From Saccharicrinis sp041584155 (GTDB taxonomy: Bacteria; Bacteroidota; Bacteroidia; Bacteroidales; Marinilabiliaceae), in NCBI GenBank assembly GCA_041584155.1, contig JBFHEL010000004.1, positions 1-36,485 on the forward strand: a stretch of DNA of 36,485 bases, in the 5' to 3' direction. Shown one piece after another: positions 1 to 7,715 of the stretch (positions are counted from its first letter, which is position 1; each line of letters begins with the position of its first letter). The notes under the pieces are model-generated. The model worked only from the letters and a program-made list of their open reading frames with translations. It made no database searches and was not told the DNA's origin. The position numbers were made by a program, and so were the translations under genes.

Positions 1-1
1 C

Positions 2-352
2 AGGTCTATTGATGAGGTAGCTGAAAAGGTAGGGAATGGTGGAGGTATTTTTGTGCCAGCTCATGTCGATCGACTAAGGAATAGCGTGACCAGTCAGCTT
101 GGTTTTATGCCACCTGATTTGCAGGTGACTGCTTTGGAAATTAGTCGTGTGGCAAAGCTAAAGCAGTTGTTTGAAGAATATAAATGGTTGAAAAATTATC
201 GGCTAATTACCAATTCTGATGCCCATGTACCGGAAGATATTGGAGCCGGGTACTCAATCTTACTAATGGAGGATTTGAGTTTTACGGAAGTTAAAATGGC
301 TCTTTCTCATCAGAAGGGTCGAAAGATAGTTAGGACGAGTATAAAACTATAA
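2..352 (+). CDS. PHP-domain metal-dependent phosphoesterase family protein, C-terminal part (5' end outside window)
   Basis: The frame is open from the first bases of the window, so the gene starts upstream and only about 116 C-terminal residues are visible. Two short signatures fit the polymerase/histidinol-phosphatase (PHP) fold: VPAHVDR, with a His-x-Asp pair, and TNSDAHVPEDIG, with an Asp-x-His pair. In PHP proteins such residues bind the catalytic metals. The substrate cannot be told. It ends 4 bp before the HATPase gene and is therefore probably in the same transcript as the hydrogenase genes. PHP and HATPase genes are known companions of NADH-linked [FeFe]-hydrogenase operons, so a regulatory or maintenance role for the hydrogenase is plausible but not shown here. 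Confidence 0.75.
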   Translation, partial: RSIDEVAEKVGNGGGIFVPAHVDRLRNSVTSQLGFMPPDLQVTALEISRVAKLKQLFEEYKWLKNYRLITNSDAHVPEDIGAGYSILLMEDLSFTEVKMALSHQKGRKIVRTSIKL

Positions 353-356
353 ATCT

Positions 357-905
357 ATGCGTGATATATCGATGCATATTCTTGATATAGTAGGTAATTC
401 GGTGCGGGCAAAGGCTTCTTTGATTGAGGTATCGTTAATTGAAAAAACTCAGGAAGATATCCTTTTGCTTAATGTTAAAGATAATGGTTGTGGAATGGAT
501 GCCCAAACAATGAAAAATGCATTGGATCCTTTTTTTACCTCCCGAAAAACCAGAAAAGTAGGTCTGGGTATTCCTCTGTTGCTGCAGAATGCTCAACTAA
601 CAGGTGGTCAGTTGTCCATTGACTCGGAAATTGGTTTAGGTACCGTATTGAAAGCTGTTTTTGTTAGGTCTCATATCGACAGACCTCCTTTGGGTGACTT
701 GGCTGGAACAATTAGTTTGATGGTTTCGGGTAATCCTAACGTAGAATTTATTTATCGGCATATGTTGGATAATGAGGAATATGTTTTTGATAGTAAAGAA
801 GTGAAACAGGTATTAGATGGGGTAGCAATAACCGAACCTGGTGTAGTGAAGTTTATTAAACAAATGGTTGAAGAAAATTTAGTGGATATTGGAGTAGAAG
901 TGTAA
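357..905 (+). CDS. Stand-alone HATPase (histidine kinase/anti-sigma-like ATP-binding) protein
   Basis: The 182-residue protein is essentially one GHKL ATP-binding domain. The N-box lies near residues 7-18 (HILDIVGNSVRA, with Asn14), the G1 box near 42-47 (DNGCGM) and the G2 box near 69-71 (GLG). No dimerisation His domain, receiver or membrane segment is visible, so it is not a complete sensor kinase. It resembles anti-sigma-factor or detached kinase ATPase domains. After about residue 105 there is a short C-terminal extension, starting around DRPPLGDLAG, that I cannot assign. The gene sits between the PHP gene (4 bp) and the small ferredoxin-like gene (78 bp), which suggests a regulatory job linked to the hydrogenase. 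The actual partner is unknown. Confidence 0.8.
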   Translation: MRDISMHILDIVGNSVRAKASLIEVSLIEKTQEDILLLNVKDNGCGMDAQTMKNALDPFFTSRKTRKVGLGIPLLLQNAQLTGGQLSIDSEIGLGTVLKAVFVRSHIDRPPLGDLAGTISLMVSGNPNVEFIYRHMLDNEEYVFDSKEVKQVLDGVAITEPGVVKFIKQMVEENLVDIGVEV

Positions 906-924
906 GTTAAAAGTATTTTAAAGG

Positions 925-936
925 CTTAATATTAAG
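925..936. promoter_or_regulatory. Perfect 12-bp palindrome in the leader of the hydrogenase structural genes
   Basis: CTTAATATTAAG is a perfect palindrome in the 78-bp gap between the HATPase gene and the first hydrogenase subunit. It is flanked by AAAG on the left and CTTT on the right, so the dyad extends past a single G/G mismatch. There is no T-tract after it, which argues against a terminator. It may be an operator or an mRNA hairpin. It does not match the Rex or Fnr/Crp consensus that I know. Confidence 0.3.
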
Positions 937-983
937 GCTTTTAAATTAAAAAATATTATTTACAAACTATAATAGAGAGCAAC

Positions 984-1391
984 ATGGCAAAAGTAAAAAC
1001 CTTAGACGATCTTAAAAGGCTGCGTGAAAATCTTCAGCAGAAGATAATTCTGCGAGAGAAGAGCGATTGTCCTGAAAGAATAGTTCAGATCAAGGTTTCA
1101 ATGGCAACCTGTGGTATAGCTTCGGGTGCTAAAGAAACTATGAATTATTTGATTGAGGAGTTGGATAACAGAGGTATTGATGCGGTTGTAACCCAAACAG
1201 GATGTATGGGCTATTGTCATTCGGAACCAACTATCGAAGTGCATCTTCCGGGAAATGATCCGGTTGTTTATGGGAATGTAGATGTTAAAAAAGCCGGGGA
1301 AATCATTACTAAGCATATTATTGGGGGTGAACTATTGGATGGTATAATACCTACTAATTATACTACTCCCGAAGAAGATAAACTAAAGTAA
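984..1391 (+). CDS. hndB: Thioredoxin-like (2Fe-2S) ferredoxin subunit of the Hnd-type hydrogenase (HndB-like)
   Basis: The 135-residue protein has the thioredoxin-like [2Fe-2S] ferredoxin fold seen in HndB and in NuoE C-terminal domains. Visible motifs are ATCGIASGA around residues 41-49 (Cys43) and TGCMGYC at 72-78 (Cys74, Cys78). The first Cys of the usual C-x4-C pair is replaced (SMATC), so only three of four classical ligands are seen in the motif. Cys29 lies further upstream, and cluster binding is uncertain. The protein would be the small electron-transfer subunit of an NAD(P)-linked [FeFe]-hydrogenase in the cytoplasm. It ends 6 bp before the NuoF-like gene, so the two are clearly cotranscribed. 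Confidence is high for the family and lower for the gene symbol. Confidence 0.85.
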   Translation: MAKVKTLDDLKRLRENLQQKIILREKSDCPERIVQIKVSMATCGIASGAKETMNYLIEELDNRGIDAVVTQTGCMGYCHSEPTIEVHLPGNDPVVYGNVDVKKAGEIITKHIIGGELLDGIIPTNYTTPEEDKLK

Positions 1392-1397
1392 GAAACT

Positions 1398-3191
1398 ATG
1401 GCCAAGTATAAGAATCATATATTAGTTTGTGGAGGTACGGGATGCCGTGCTTCTCAAGGTTTGCTGCTTGTTGAAAGTCTTAAACAAGCTGTTGCCGATA
1501 ATAGCATGGAAGATGAGGTTCAGGTGGTAAGCACGGGGTGTTTTGGCTTTTGTGAAAAAGGTCCTATTGTTAAAATTGTTCCTGATAACACTTTTTATGT
1601 GCAGGTTACACCGGATGATGCTGGTGAAATTATTTCAGAGCATTGTGTTAAAGGGCGTAAGGTAGAACGTTTGTTATTTACCGATCCGGAAACACATAAA
1701 CATATATCCGATTCAAAGCATATGGATTTTTACAAAAAGCAAATTCGTATTGCCTTGCGTAACTGTGGGTTTATTAACCCGGAGAATATTGATGAGTATA
1801 TAGCGCGGGATGGATATGCAGCGCTGGGTAAGGTGTTAACAGAAATGACCCCCAAAGAAGCTATTCAAATAATTAAAGATTCCGGCCTTAGAGGGCGTGG
1901 AGGCGGAGGCTTTCCTACAGGATTAAAATGGGAAATTACTCATAACGTTGAGGGTGATGAAAAGTATGTGGTTTGTAATGCTGATGAAGGGGATCCGGGT
2001 GCTTTTATGGATCGTTCTATTTTGGAAGGAGATCCTCACTCGGTGTTGGAAGCAATGGCTATTTGCGGCTATTGTATTGGAGGGTATAATGGTTTAGTTT
2101 ATATCCGTGCCGAGTATCCTTTGGCTATTGAACGATTAAAGATAGCTATTGAACAGGCCAGAGAACTGGGTGTTTTAGGTAGAAATATTTTTGGAACAGA
2201 TTTTCACTTCGATGTCGAAATTCGATATGGTGCCGGAGCTTTTGTGTGTGGTGAAGAAACCTCCTTAATTCATTCCATGGAAGGCTTGCGTGGAGAGCCT
2301 ACCGTTAAACCTCCTTTTCCCTCGGTTAGTGGTTATAAGGGAAAGCCAACAAATGTGAATAACGTAGAAACATTTGCTAATATTCCTGTAATTATCAACA
2401 ATGGTGCTGCCTGGTTTTCTTCTATTGGAACCGGGAAAAGTAAAGGGACAAAAGTATTTGCGCTGGCAGGTAAAATTAATAATGTGGGACTTATTGAGGT
2501 GCCCATGGGTATTACTCTGCGTGAAGTAATTTTTGATATCGGAGGAGGAATAAAAGATGGTAAGAAATTTAAATCGGTTCAAACAGGAGGGCCTTCGGGA
2601 GGCTGTTTAACTGAAAAACATATGGATATTCCTATTGATTATGATAATCTACTGGCCTGTGGATCTATGATGGGCTCTGGTGGAATGATTGTAATGGATG
2701 AAGATGATTGTATGGTTTCTGTGGCTAAGTTCTATCTTGATTTTACTGTTGAAGAGTCCTGTGGAAAGTGTGCTCCATGTAGAATTGGTAATAAGCGATT
2801 GTACGAAATGTTGGATAAAATTACCAAAGGACAAGCTACACAAGAAGATTTAGCAACCCTTCGTAATCTGGCTAATGTGATTAAGGATACTTCGCTTTGT
2901 GGATTAGGTCAAACTTCACCAAACCCTGTACTTTCAACTATGGATAACTTCCCCGAAGAATATATGGCTCATGTTAAGGATGGGAAGTGTCCGGCTGGTC
3001 AATGTAAAGATCTGATGGAGTATATTATTGATCCTGAGCTTTGTGTGGGGTGTACCTTGTGTTCTCGTGTTTGTCCTGTTGATGCCATTTCTGGAGATAA
3101 AAAGATGCCTCATGTTATTGATCCCACGGTTTGTATTAAATGTGGCGCTTGTATGGAGAAATGTAAGTTTAATGCAATCAGCATACAGTAA
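1398..3191 (+). CDS. hndC: NuoF-like flavoprotein subunit of NAD(P)-dependent [FeFe]-hydrogenase (HndC/HydB-like)
   Basis: The 597-residue subunit carries FMN and oxidises or reduces NAD(P)H. Domain order: an N-terminal thioredoxin-like [2Fe-2S] domain with CGGTGC and TGCFGFC (about residues 10-55); the NuoF core with the glycine-rich FMN/NADH loop GLRGRGGGGFPTG; the [4Fe-4S] motif ESCGKCAPC near residue 455; and a C-terminal pair of [4Fe-4S] ferredoxin motifs (CVGCTLCSRVCP and CIKCGACMEKC). The C-terminal ferredoxin module and the length of about 600 residues separate it from complex I NuoF and match electron-bifurcating HydB/HndC. It lies 6 bp after the small subunit and 20 bp before the catalytic subunit. 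Such complexes couple NADH and reduced ferredoxin to H2, and that bifurcating role is inferred from the family. Confidence 0.95.
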   Translation: MAKYKNHILVCGGTGCRASQGLLLVESLKQAVADNSMEDEVQVVSTGCFGFCEKGPIVKIVPDNTFYVQVTPDDAGEIISEHCVKGRKVERLLFTDPETHKHISDSKHMDFYKKQIRIALRNCGFINPENIDEYIARDGYAALGKVLTEMTPKEAIQIIKDSGLRGRGGGGFPTGLKWEITHNVEGDEKYVVCNADEGDPGAFMDRSILEGDPHSVLEAMAICGYCIGGYNGLVYIRAEYPLAIERLKIAIEQARELGVLGRNIFGTDFHFDVEIRYGAGAFVCGEETSLIHSMEGLRGEPTVKPPFPSVSGYKGKPTNVNNVETFANIPVIINNGAAWFSSIGTGKSKGTKVFALAGKINNVGLIEVPMGITLREVIFDIGGGIKDGKKFKSVQTGGPSGGCLTEKHMDIPIDYDNLLACGSMMGSGGMIVMDEDDCMVSVAKFYLDFTVEESCGKCAPCRIGNKRLYEMLDKITKGQATQEDLATLRNLANVIKDTSLCGLGQTSPNPVLSTMDNFPEEYMAHVKDGKCPAGQCKDLMEYIIDPELCVGCTLCSRVCPVDAISGDKKMPHVIDPTVCIKCGACMEKCKFNAISIQ

Positions 3192-3211
3192 CCCTAAAAA
3201 GAACGTAAACA

Positions 3212-4987
3212 ATGGATATTGTAAAATTAAATATCGATAACAAAACAGTAGTTGTTGAAAAGGGGACTACAATTTTGGATGCAGCTAAGTCCGTAGGTTT
3301 TGATATACCTACATTATGCCATATGAAACTGCATGATGTGGGCTATGAAAATAACCCCGGTGGTTGCCGTATTTGTGTTGTGGAAGTAGAAGGTAGACGA
3401 AATCTGGCCCCGGCCTGTAAAACAGAGTGTGCCGAGGGAATGACTATTCACACACATTCGTTAAGGGTAGTCAATGCCCGCCGTACAGTTATGGAGTTAA
3501 TTCTTTCCGATCATCCGGCAGAGTGTTTAACTTGTGTAAAGAATGGTAAGTGTGAATTGCAAACGCTGGCGCAAAAATTAGGTATCCGCGAAATCCCTTT
3601 TGAAGGAGAACAGTCGCACTATAAAAAGGATTTGTCTCCTGCTATTATTCGCGATATGGATAAGTGCATTATGTGTCGCCGATGTGAAATGGTTTGTAAT
3701 CAGGTACAAACGGTAGGTTGTCTGTCGGCTATTAATCGTGGTTTTGAATCGGTTGTGGCTCCTGCCTTTGAAATGGATTTAGAGAAATCGACCTGTACCT
3801 ATTGTGGACAATGTGTTGCCGTTTGCCCTACCGGGGCGCTCTCGGAAGTGGATAATACACGTAAGGTAATTGCAGCACTGGTCGATCCGGCTAAAACAGT
3901 AATTGTACAAACAGCTCCTGCCGTGCGAGCTGCTTTGGGAGAAGAATTTGGCCTGGAACCTGGTACGCTGGTAACGGGTAAAATGGTTTCGGCTCTTAAA
4001 AAAATAGGTTTCCATAAGGTCTTTGATACCGATTTTGCCGCCGATCTTACTATTATGGAGGAAGGAACAGAGTTGTTAGATCGTTTGCAAAAACATCTGG
4101 AAGGTGATAAAAATGTAAAATTGCCTATTCTAACATCCTGTTGTCCGGGTTGGGTTAATTTCTTCGAAAGTAACTTTCCTGATATGCTCGATGTTCCTTC
4201 CACAGCTAAGTCACCTCAACAAATGTTTGGCGCCATAGCAAAAACATATCTGGCCAACCAAATGAAGGTGAAAAGAGAGGATTTAATTGTGGTCTCGGTA
4301 ATGCCTTGTTTAGCTAAGAAATATGAATCTAGTCGACCTGAGTTTTCTGTCGACGGAGATCCGGATGTAAATATCTCCATCACAACACGTGAGCTGGCTC
4401 AGATGATTAAAGGAGCTAATATTAACTTCCATGAGTTGACAGATGAGGAATTTGACAATCCTATGGGAGAATCAACGGGGGCTGGAGTTATATTTGCCAA
4501 TACAGGTGGAGTAATTGAAGCAGCTGTCCGTACAGCCTATGAATTGCATACAAATAAAAAACTTGAGAGAGTGGAGTTTAATGAGTTACGGGGGTTTGAG
4601 GGTATTCGTTCCGCTGAGGTTGACTTTGATGGTCTTCCTATTAAAATAGGTATTGCACATGGTTTAGGACATGCCCGTAAACTATTGGAAGATGTGCAAG
4701 CCGGTAAATCATCATTTCATGCAATTGAGATAATGGCTTGTCCTGGTGGCTGTATAGGTGGAGCAGGACAGCCTTATCATCATGGCGATTCGGCTATCCT
4801 TAAGAAAAGAGCGGAAGCGATATATCGTGAAGATGAAGGAAAAGAGATAAGAAAGTCTCATGAAAATCCATTTATTATTAAGCTTTACGATGAGTTTTTA
4901 GGTAAACCCTGTGGTGAATTATCTCATAAATTGCTTCATACACACTATTTTGATAAGAAAAGAAAAACGGAAATTAATAACGACTAA
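3212..4987 (+). CDS. hndD: [FeFe]-hydrogenase catalytic subunit (HndD/HydA-like)
   Basis: The 591-residue subunit makes or consumes H2. The N-terminal [2Fe-2S] domain (CHMKLHDVG, then GGCRIC) is followed by the His-ligated [4Fe-4S] motif HPAECLTC..GKCELQ and two [4Fe-4S] motifs (CIMCRRCEMVC and CTYCGQCVAVCP). The H-cluster signatures are all intact: TSCCPGW at 308-314, MPCLAKKYE at 364-372 and MACPGGCIGGAGQP at 508-521. The second Cys of TSCCPGW is the proton-transfer Cys in characterised enzymes. The domain set is that of the large soluble [FeFe]-hydrogenases. A C-terminal tail contains PCGELSHKLLHTHY, as in HydA of trimeric/tetrameric enzymes. Maturases (HydE, F, G) would be required and are not in the window. 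Confidence 0.96.
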   Translation: MDIVKLNIDNKTVVVEKGTTILDAAKSVGFDIPTLCHMKLHDVGYENNPGGCRICVVEVEGRRNLAPACKTECAEGMTIHTHSLRVVNARRTVMELILSDHPAECLTCVKNGKCELQTLAQKLGIREIPFEGEQSHYKKDLSPAIIRDMDKCIMCRRCEMVCNQVQTVGCLSAINRGFESVVAPAFEMDLEKSTCTYCGQCVAVCPTGALSEVDNTRKVIAALVDPAKTVIVQTAPAVRAALGEEFGLEPGTLVTGKMVSALKKIGFHKVFDTDFAADLTIMEEGTELLDRLQKHLEGDKNVKLPILTSCCPGWVNFFESNFPDMLDVPSTAKSPQQMFGAIAKTYLANQMKVKREDLIVVSVMPCLAKKYESSRPEFSVDGDPDVNISITTRELAQMIKGANINFHELTDEEFDNPMGESTGAGVIFANTGGVIEAAVRTAYELHTNKKLERVEFNELRGFEGIRSAEVDFDGLPIKIGIAHGLGHARKLLEDVQAGKSSFHAIEIMACPGGCIGGAGQPYHHGDSAILKKRAEAIYREDEGKEIRKSHENPFIIKLYDEFLGKPCGELSHKLLHTHYFDKKRKTEINND

Positions 4988-4989
4988 CC

Positions 4990-5466
4990 ATGGCAGATAT
5001 AAAATTAGCTGATAGCAAAGTTCAGGAATTAAAGAATGTTTGTGAGAAGTTCGATTACGATAAAGGTGAGTTAATAAATGTGCTTCATGCAGCTCAGGAA
5101 ATATTTGGTTATTTACCGGCAGAAGTACAGGAGATTGTGGCCGATCAATTAAAGGTGAATATTGCACATGTTTATGGTGTGGTTACTTTCTATTCGTTCT
5201 TTACTATGACTCCTAAAGGGGAGCATCCTGTTTCTGTTTGTATGGGTACGGCATGTTATGTGCGTGGTGCTCAAAAGGTATTGGATGAATTTAAACGCTT
5301 ATTGGATGTGAAAGTTGGGGAGACAACTCCTGATGGTAAATTTTCAATAAGTAGCCTGCGTTGTGTGGGTGCCTGTGGTTTGGCTCCTGTTGTAACTGTT
5401 GGAAATAAAGTATATGGACGAGTGGCTCCGGAGGATGTTAAGGATATTCTGGCTGAGTATAAATAA
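4990..5466 (+). CDS. hndA: NuoE-like [2Fe-2S] subunit of the hydrogenase (HndA/HydC-like)
   Basis: The 158-residue protein is full length for NuoE/HydC. The N-terminal helical part (VQEIVADQLKVNIAHVYGVV) leads into the thioredoxin-like [2Fe-2S] domain with the four classical Cys ligands: CMGTAC (C-x4-C) and CVGAC (C-x3-C). It passes electrons between the flavoprotein subunit and the iron-sulfur chain of the hydrogenase. It starts 2 bp after the stop of the catalytic subunit, giving the order B-C-D-A for this operon. A strong hairpin follows, so this is the last gene of the transcript. Confidence 0.94.
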   Translation: MADIKLADSKVQELKNVCEKFDYDKGELINVLHAAQEIFGYLPAEVQEIVADQLKVNIAHVYGVVTFYSFFTMTPKGEHPVSVCMGTACYVRGAQKVLDEFKRLLDVKVGETTPDGKFSISSLRCVGACGLAPVVTVGNKVYGRVAPEDVKDILAEYK

Positions 5467-5508
5467 TATAAGGTAAAGAATCAAAAGCACAAAGTTAAAT
5501 GGATAAAG

Positions 5509-5541
5509 AAAGCCCGTTCTGCAATTATAGAACGGGCTTTT
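5509..5541. terminator. Rho-independent terminator between the hydrogenase operon and pckA
   Basis: Perfect 12-bp inverted repeat AAAGCCCGTTCT / AGAACGGGCTTT with an 8-nt loop, 42 bp after the hndA stop and 44 bp from the end of pckA. The convergent arrangement suggests that it serves both strands. The T-run on the plus side is short (TTTT). Confidence 0.85.
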
Positions 5542-5584
5542 AGTAACTCTGTTTAATTGTGATACAGTAGTATTGAATGATAAC

Positions 5585-7201
5585 TTATAAAATAGGACCT
5601 GCCTTTTCCAGTAATTTCCCTTTTTCGTTATCGGTGTACTTTTTAAAATTGTCAATGAATTTCTGAGCTAAACTACTGGCTTTTATTTCCCATTCTTCTG
5701 CAGAGGCATAGGTGTCTCTTGGATCCATGATTTTAGGGTCGCAATCGTGTAAGAAAGTTGGAATTGAAAGATTGAATATTGGTATTGTTTTTCTATCAGC
5801 CTTTTCGATAGAGCCATCTAAAATTGCATCGATAATTGCTCTGGTATCCTTAATCGAGATCCTTTTTCCTGAACCATTCCAGCCAGTATTCACAAGATAT
5901 GCTTTGGTGTGGTGGTGTTGCATTTTTTTAATTAACTCATTGCCATACTGGGTGGGGTGTAAAGATAAAAATGCTTCGCCAAAACAGGCTGAAAAAGTTG
6001 GTATTGGCTCGATAACTCCAACTTCGGTTCCGGCAAGTTTGGCTGTAAATCCCGATAGGAAATGATATTGCGTTTGTTCCGGACTAAGGATAGATACGGG
6101 AGGCATTACTCCAAATGCATCAGCGGTTAAAAATATAACCTTATTGGCGTGACCTGCCTTGGATATTGGCTTCACTATGTTCTTGATATGGTAAATAGGG
6201 TAAGAGACTCTGGTATTTTCGGTCACTGAATTATCATCAAAATCCACCGATCCATCTTTTAATACAGTTACATTTTCAAGTAAAGCATTGCGCTTAATGG
6301 CATGGTAAATGTCAGGTTCGCTTTCTTTATCCAGATGAATGGTCTTAGCGTAGCAGCCACCCTCAAAGTTAAATACTCCTTCATCATCCCAGCCATGTTC
6401 ATCATCTCCAATCAGCTTTCTTTTGGGGTCGGTCGATAATGTTGTTTTACCTGTTCCTGATAAACCAAAGAAAATAGCAACATCATTCTTTAAACCCATG
6501 TTTGCAGAACAGTGCATTGCTGCAATACCTTTAAGCGGAAGGAAGTAATTCATCATGGCAAAGATTCCTTTTTTCATCTCACCACCGTACCAGGTGCCTC
6601 CTATGAGTTGCATTTTTTCGGTGAGATTAAATACGGTAAACACATCAGAATGTAATCCTTGTTTTTCCCAGTTTTTGTTAAGCATTTTTGAGGCATTTAA
6701 TACAACAAAATCAGGTTTTCCATACGCTTCTAATTCATCCTGTTCGGGCCTGATAAACATATTGGTGACAAAATGTGCCTGCCAGGCTACTTCTGTTACA
6801 AAACGTACTTTTAACTGTGAGTTTTTATTGGCTCCACAAAAAGTATCAACTACATATAGTTTTTTGTTTGATAAATGTTGACACGTATCTTGTTTTAATT
6901 GCTCCCATGTTTCTGTTGAAAGAGGTTTGTTGTCATTGGGGGCATGAGCTGAAGTCCACCAAATAGTATCTTTGGTAATATCATCGTACACAATGTATTT
7001 GTCTTTGGGCGAACGTCCGGTAAATTTACCCGTCATTACATTTACTGCGCCGCTTTGAGTAAGTTGTCCTTTTTCATAGCCTGTTAAATCAGGGCTCATT
7101 TCGGCTAAATATAAATCTTCGTAGGATGGATTATAAATTAAATCCATTGTGTTGTAAATTCCATATTGCTTAAGATCGATTGTTGAATTTAGTATCTCCA
7201 T
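5585..7201 (-). CDS. pckA: Phosphoenolpyruvate carboxykinase (ATP)
   Basis: The 538-residue enzyme interconverts oxaloacetate + ATP with PEP + CO2 + ADP. The length is normal for the ATP-dependent family. Diagnostic motifs are the P-loop GLSGTGKTTLS at 246-256, the metal-binding GDDEHGW at 265-271, and TGRSPKDKYIV near 61-71 (substrate Arg). In fermentative Bacteroidota the enzyme often runs toward oxaloacetate, gaining ATP on the way to succinate. That direction is inferred from physiology and is not visible here. The gene is monocistronic and convergent to the hydrogenase operon, with a terminator between them. No clear TAnnTTTG box was found in the 200 bp upstream on its strand, so its promoter is unassigned. 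Confidence 0.96.
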   Translation of the reverse strand: MEILNSTIDLKQYGIYNTMDLIYNPSYEDLYLAEMSPDLTGYEKGQLTQSGAVNVMTGKFTGRSPKDKYIVYDDITKDTIWWTSAHAPNDNKPLSTETWEQLKQDTCQHLSNKKLYVVDTFCGANKNSQLKVRFVTEVAWQAHFVTNMFIRPEQDELEAYGKPDFVVLNASKMLNKNWEKQGLHSDVFTVFNLTEKMQLIGGTWYGGEMKKGIFAMMNYFLPLKGIAAMHCSANMGLKNDVAIFFGLSGTGKTTLSTDPKRKLIGDDEHGWDDEGVFNFEGGCYAKTIHLDKESEPDIYHAIKRNALLENVTVLKDGSVDFDDNSVTENTRVSYPIYHIKNIVKPISKAGHANKVIFLTADAFGVMPPVSILSPEQTQYHFLSGFTAKLAGTEVGVIEPIPTFSACFGEAFLSLHPTQYGNELIKKMQHHHTKAYLVNTGWNGSGKRISIKDTRAIIDAILDGSIEKADRKTIPIFNLSIPTFLHDCDPKIMDPRDTYASAEEWEIKASSLAQKFIDNFKKYTDNEKGKLLEKAGPIL

Positions 7202-7715
7202 ATTTAATAAATTTTTAAGTGTAGTTATTAAAATGCTGATAATTAACAGATATGGTTACTTGTAGAAGTGTGTGTTAAGAGACTAATAAAATAGTAATTA
7301 TTTTTTTTAAAAAGAAAATCTTGACGCTTTTGTTTTTAAAATACTTATTATTTTGATCATAAGCTATTGCTGTTCTTCTGTTTTGTAGCCATATAGCTAT
7401 GACTATTAGGGCAATGGTTGATTGATTTTTATGATTATTTGAAGAAGCTCATAATAAAAACGGAAATGATAAATTGAAAATAGAATATGTCAATGGAAAA
7501 ATTTAGAGTTGGATTAAAAAAAACAATGTTTGAGGCAGAGTTAAATGGAAAAATAGACTTAAGATTTATCCTAATTAAGTATTTTAACAGAGATACATTA
7601 TATTTAAAAATATAGGCAATACAGAAGTTAAAATTACAAAGGGCGTTAGTCGTGTTTTGTGGACTCGGTTTTCGCATTAACTTTGGAGCAGTTTAAATAT
7701 TTATTATCTGTTTAT
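7202..7715. other. Divergent intergenic region between pckA and the RecQ-like gene
   Basis: This 514-bp AT-rich stretch holds the upstream regions of two divergent genes. The only well-supported site is the RecQ promoter at 7656-7685. A 42-codon frame opens with ATG at 7487 and stops at 7613-7615 (start MSMEKFRVGLKK). It has no visible ribosome binding site or known domain and may be chance or a gene remnant. Nothing else is recognised. Confidence 0.5.
7656..7685 (+). promoter_or_regulatory. Bacteroidota-type promoter of the RecQ-like gene
   Basis: TTTG at 7656-7659 and TAACTTTG at 7678-7685, separated by 18 bp, match the Bacteroidota -33/-7 pattern (TTTG, TAnnTTTG). Transcription would start near 7690. 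That places the GTG at 7659 upstream of the transcript and supports the ATG at 7716 as the start codon. Confidence 0.65.

Noticed and set aside
2265..2582. Minus-strand open frames inside the hydrogenase, helicase and V-ATPase genes
   Set aside because: They lie opposite genes with clear catalytic motifs, carry no domain, and have no initiation context.
7487..7615. 42-codon frame upstream of the RecQ-like gene
   Set aside because: Too short, no known domain, no ribosome binding site; could be chance in AT-rich sequence.
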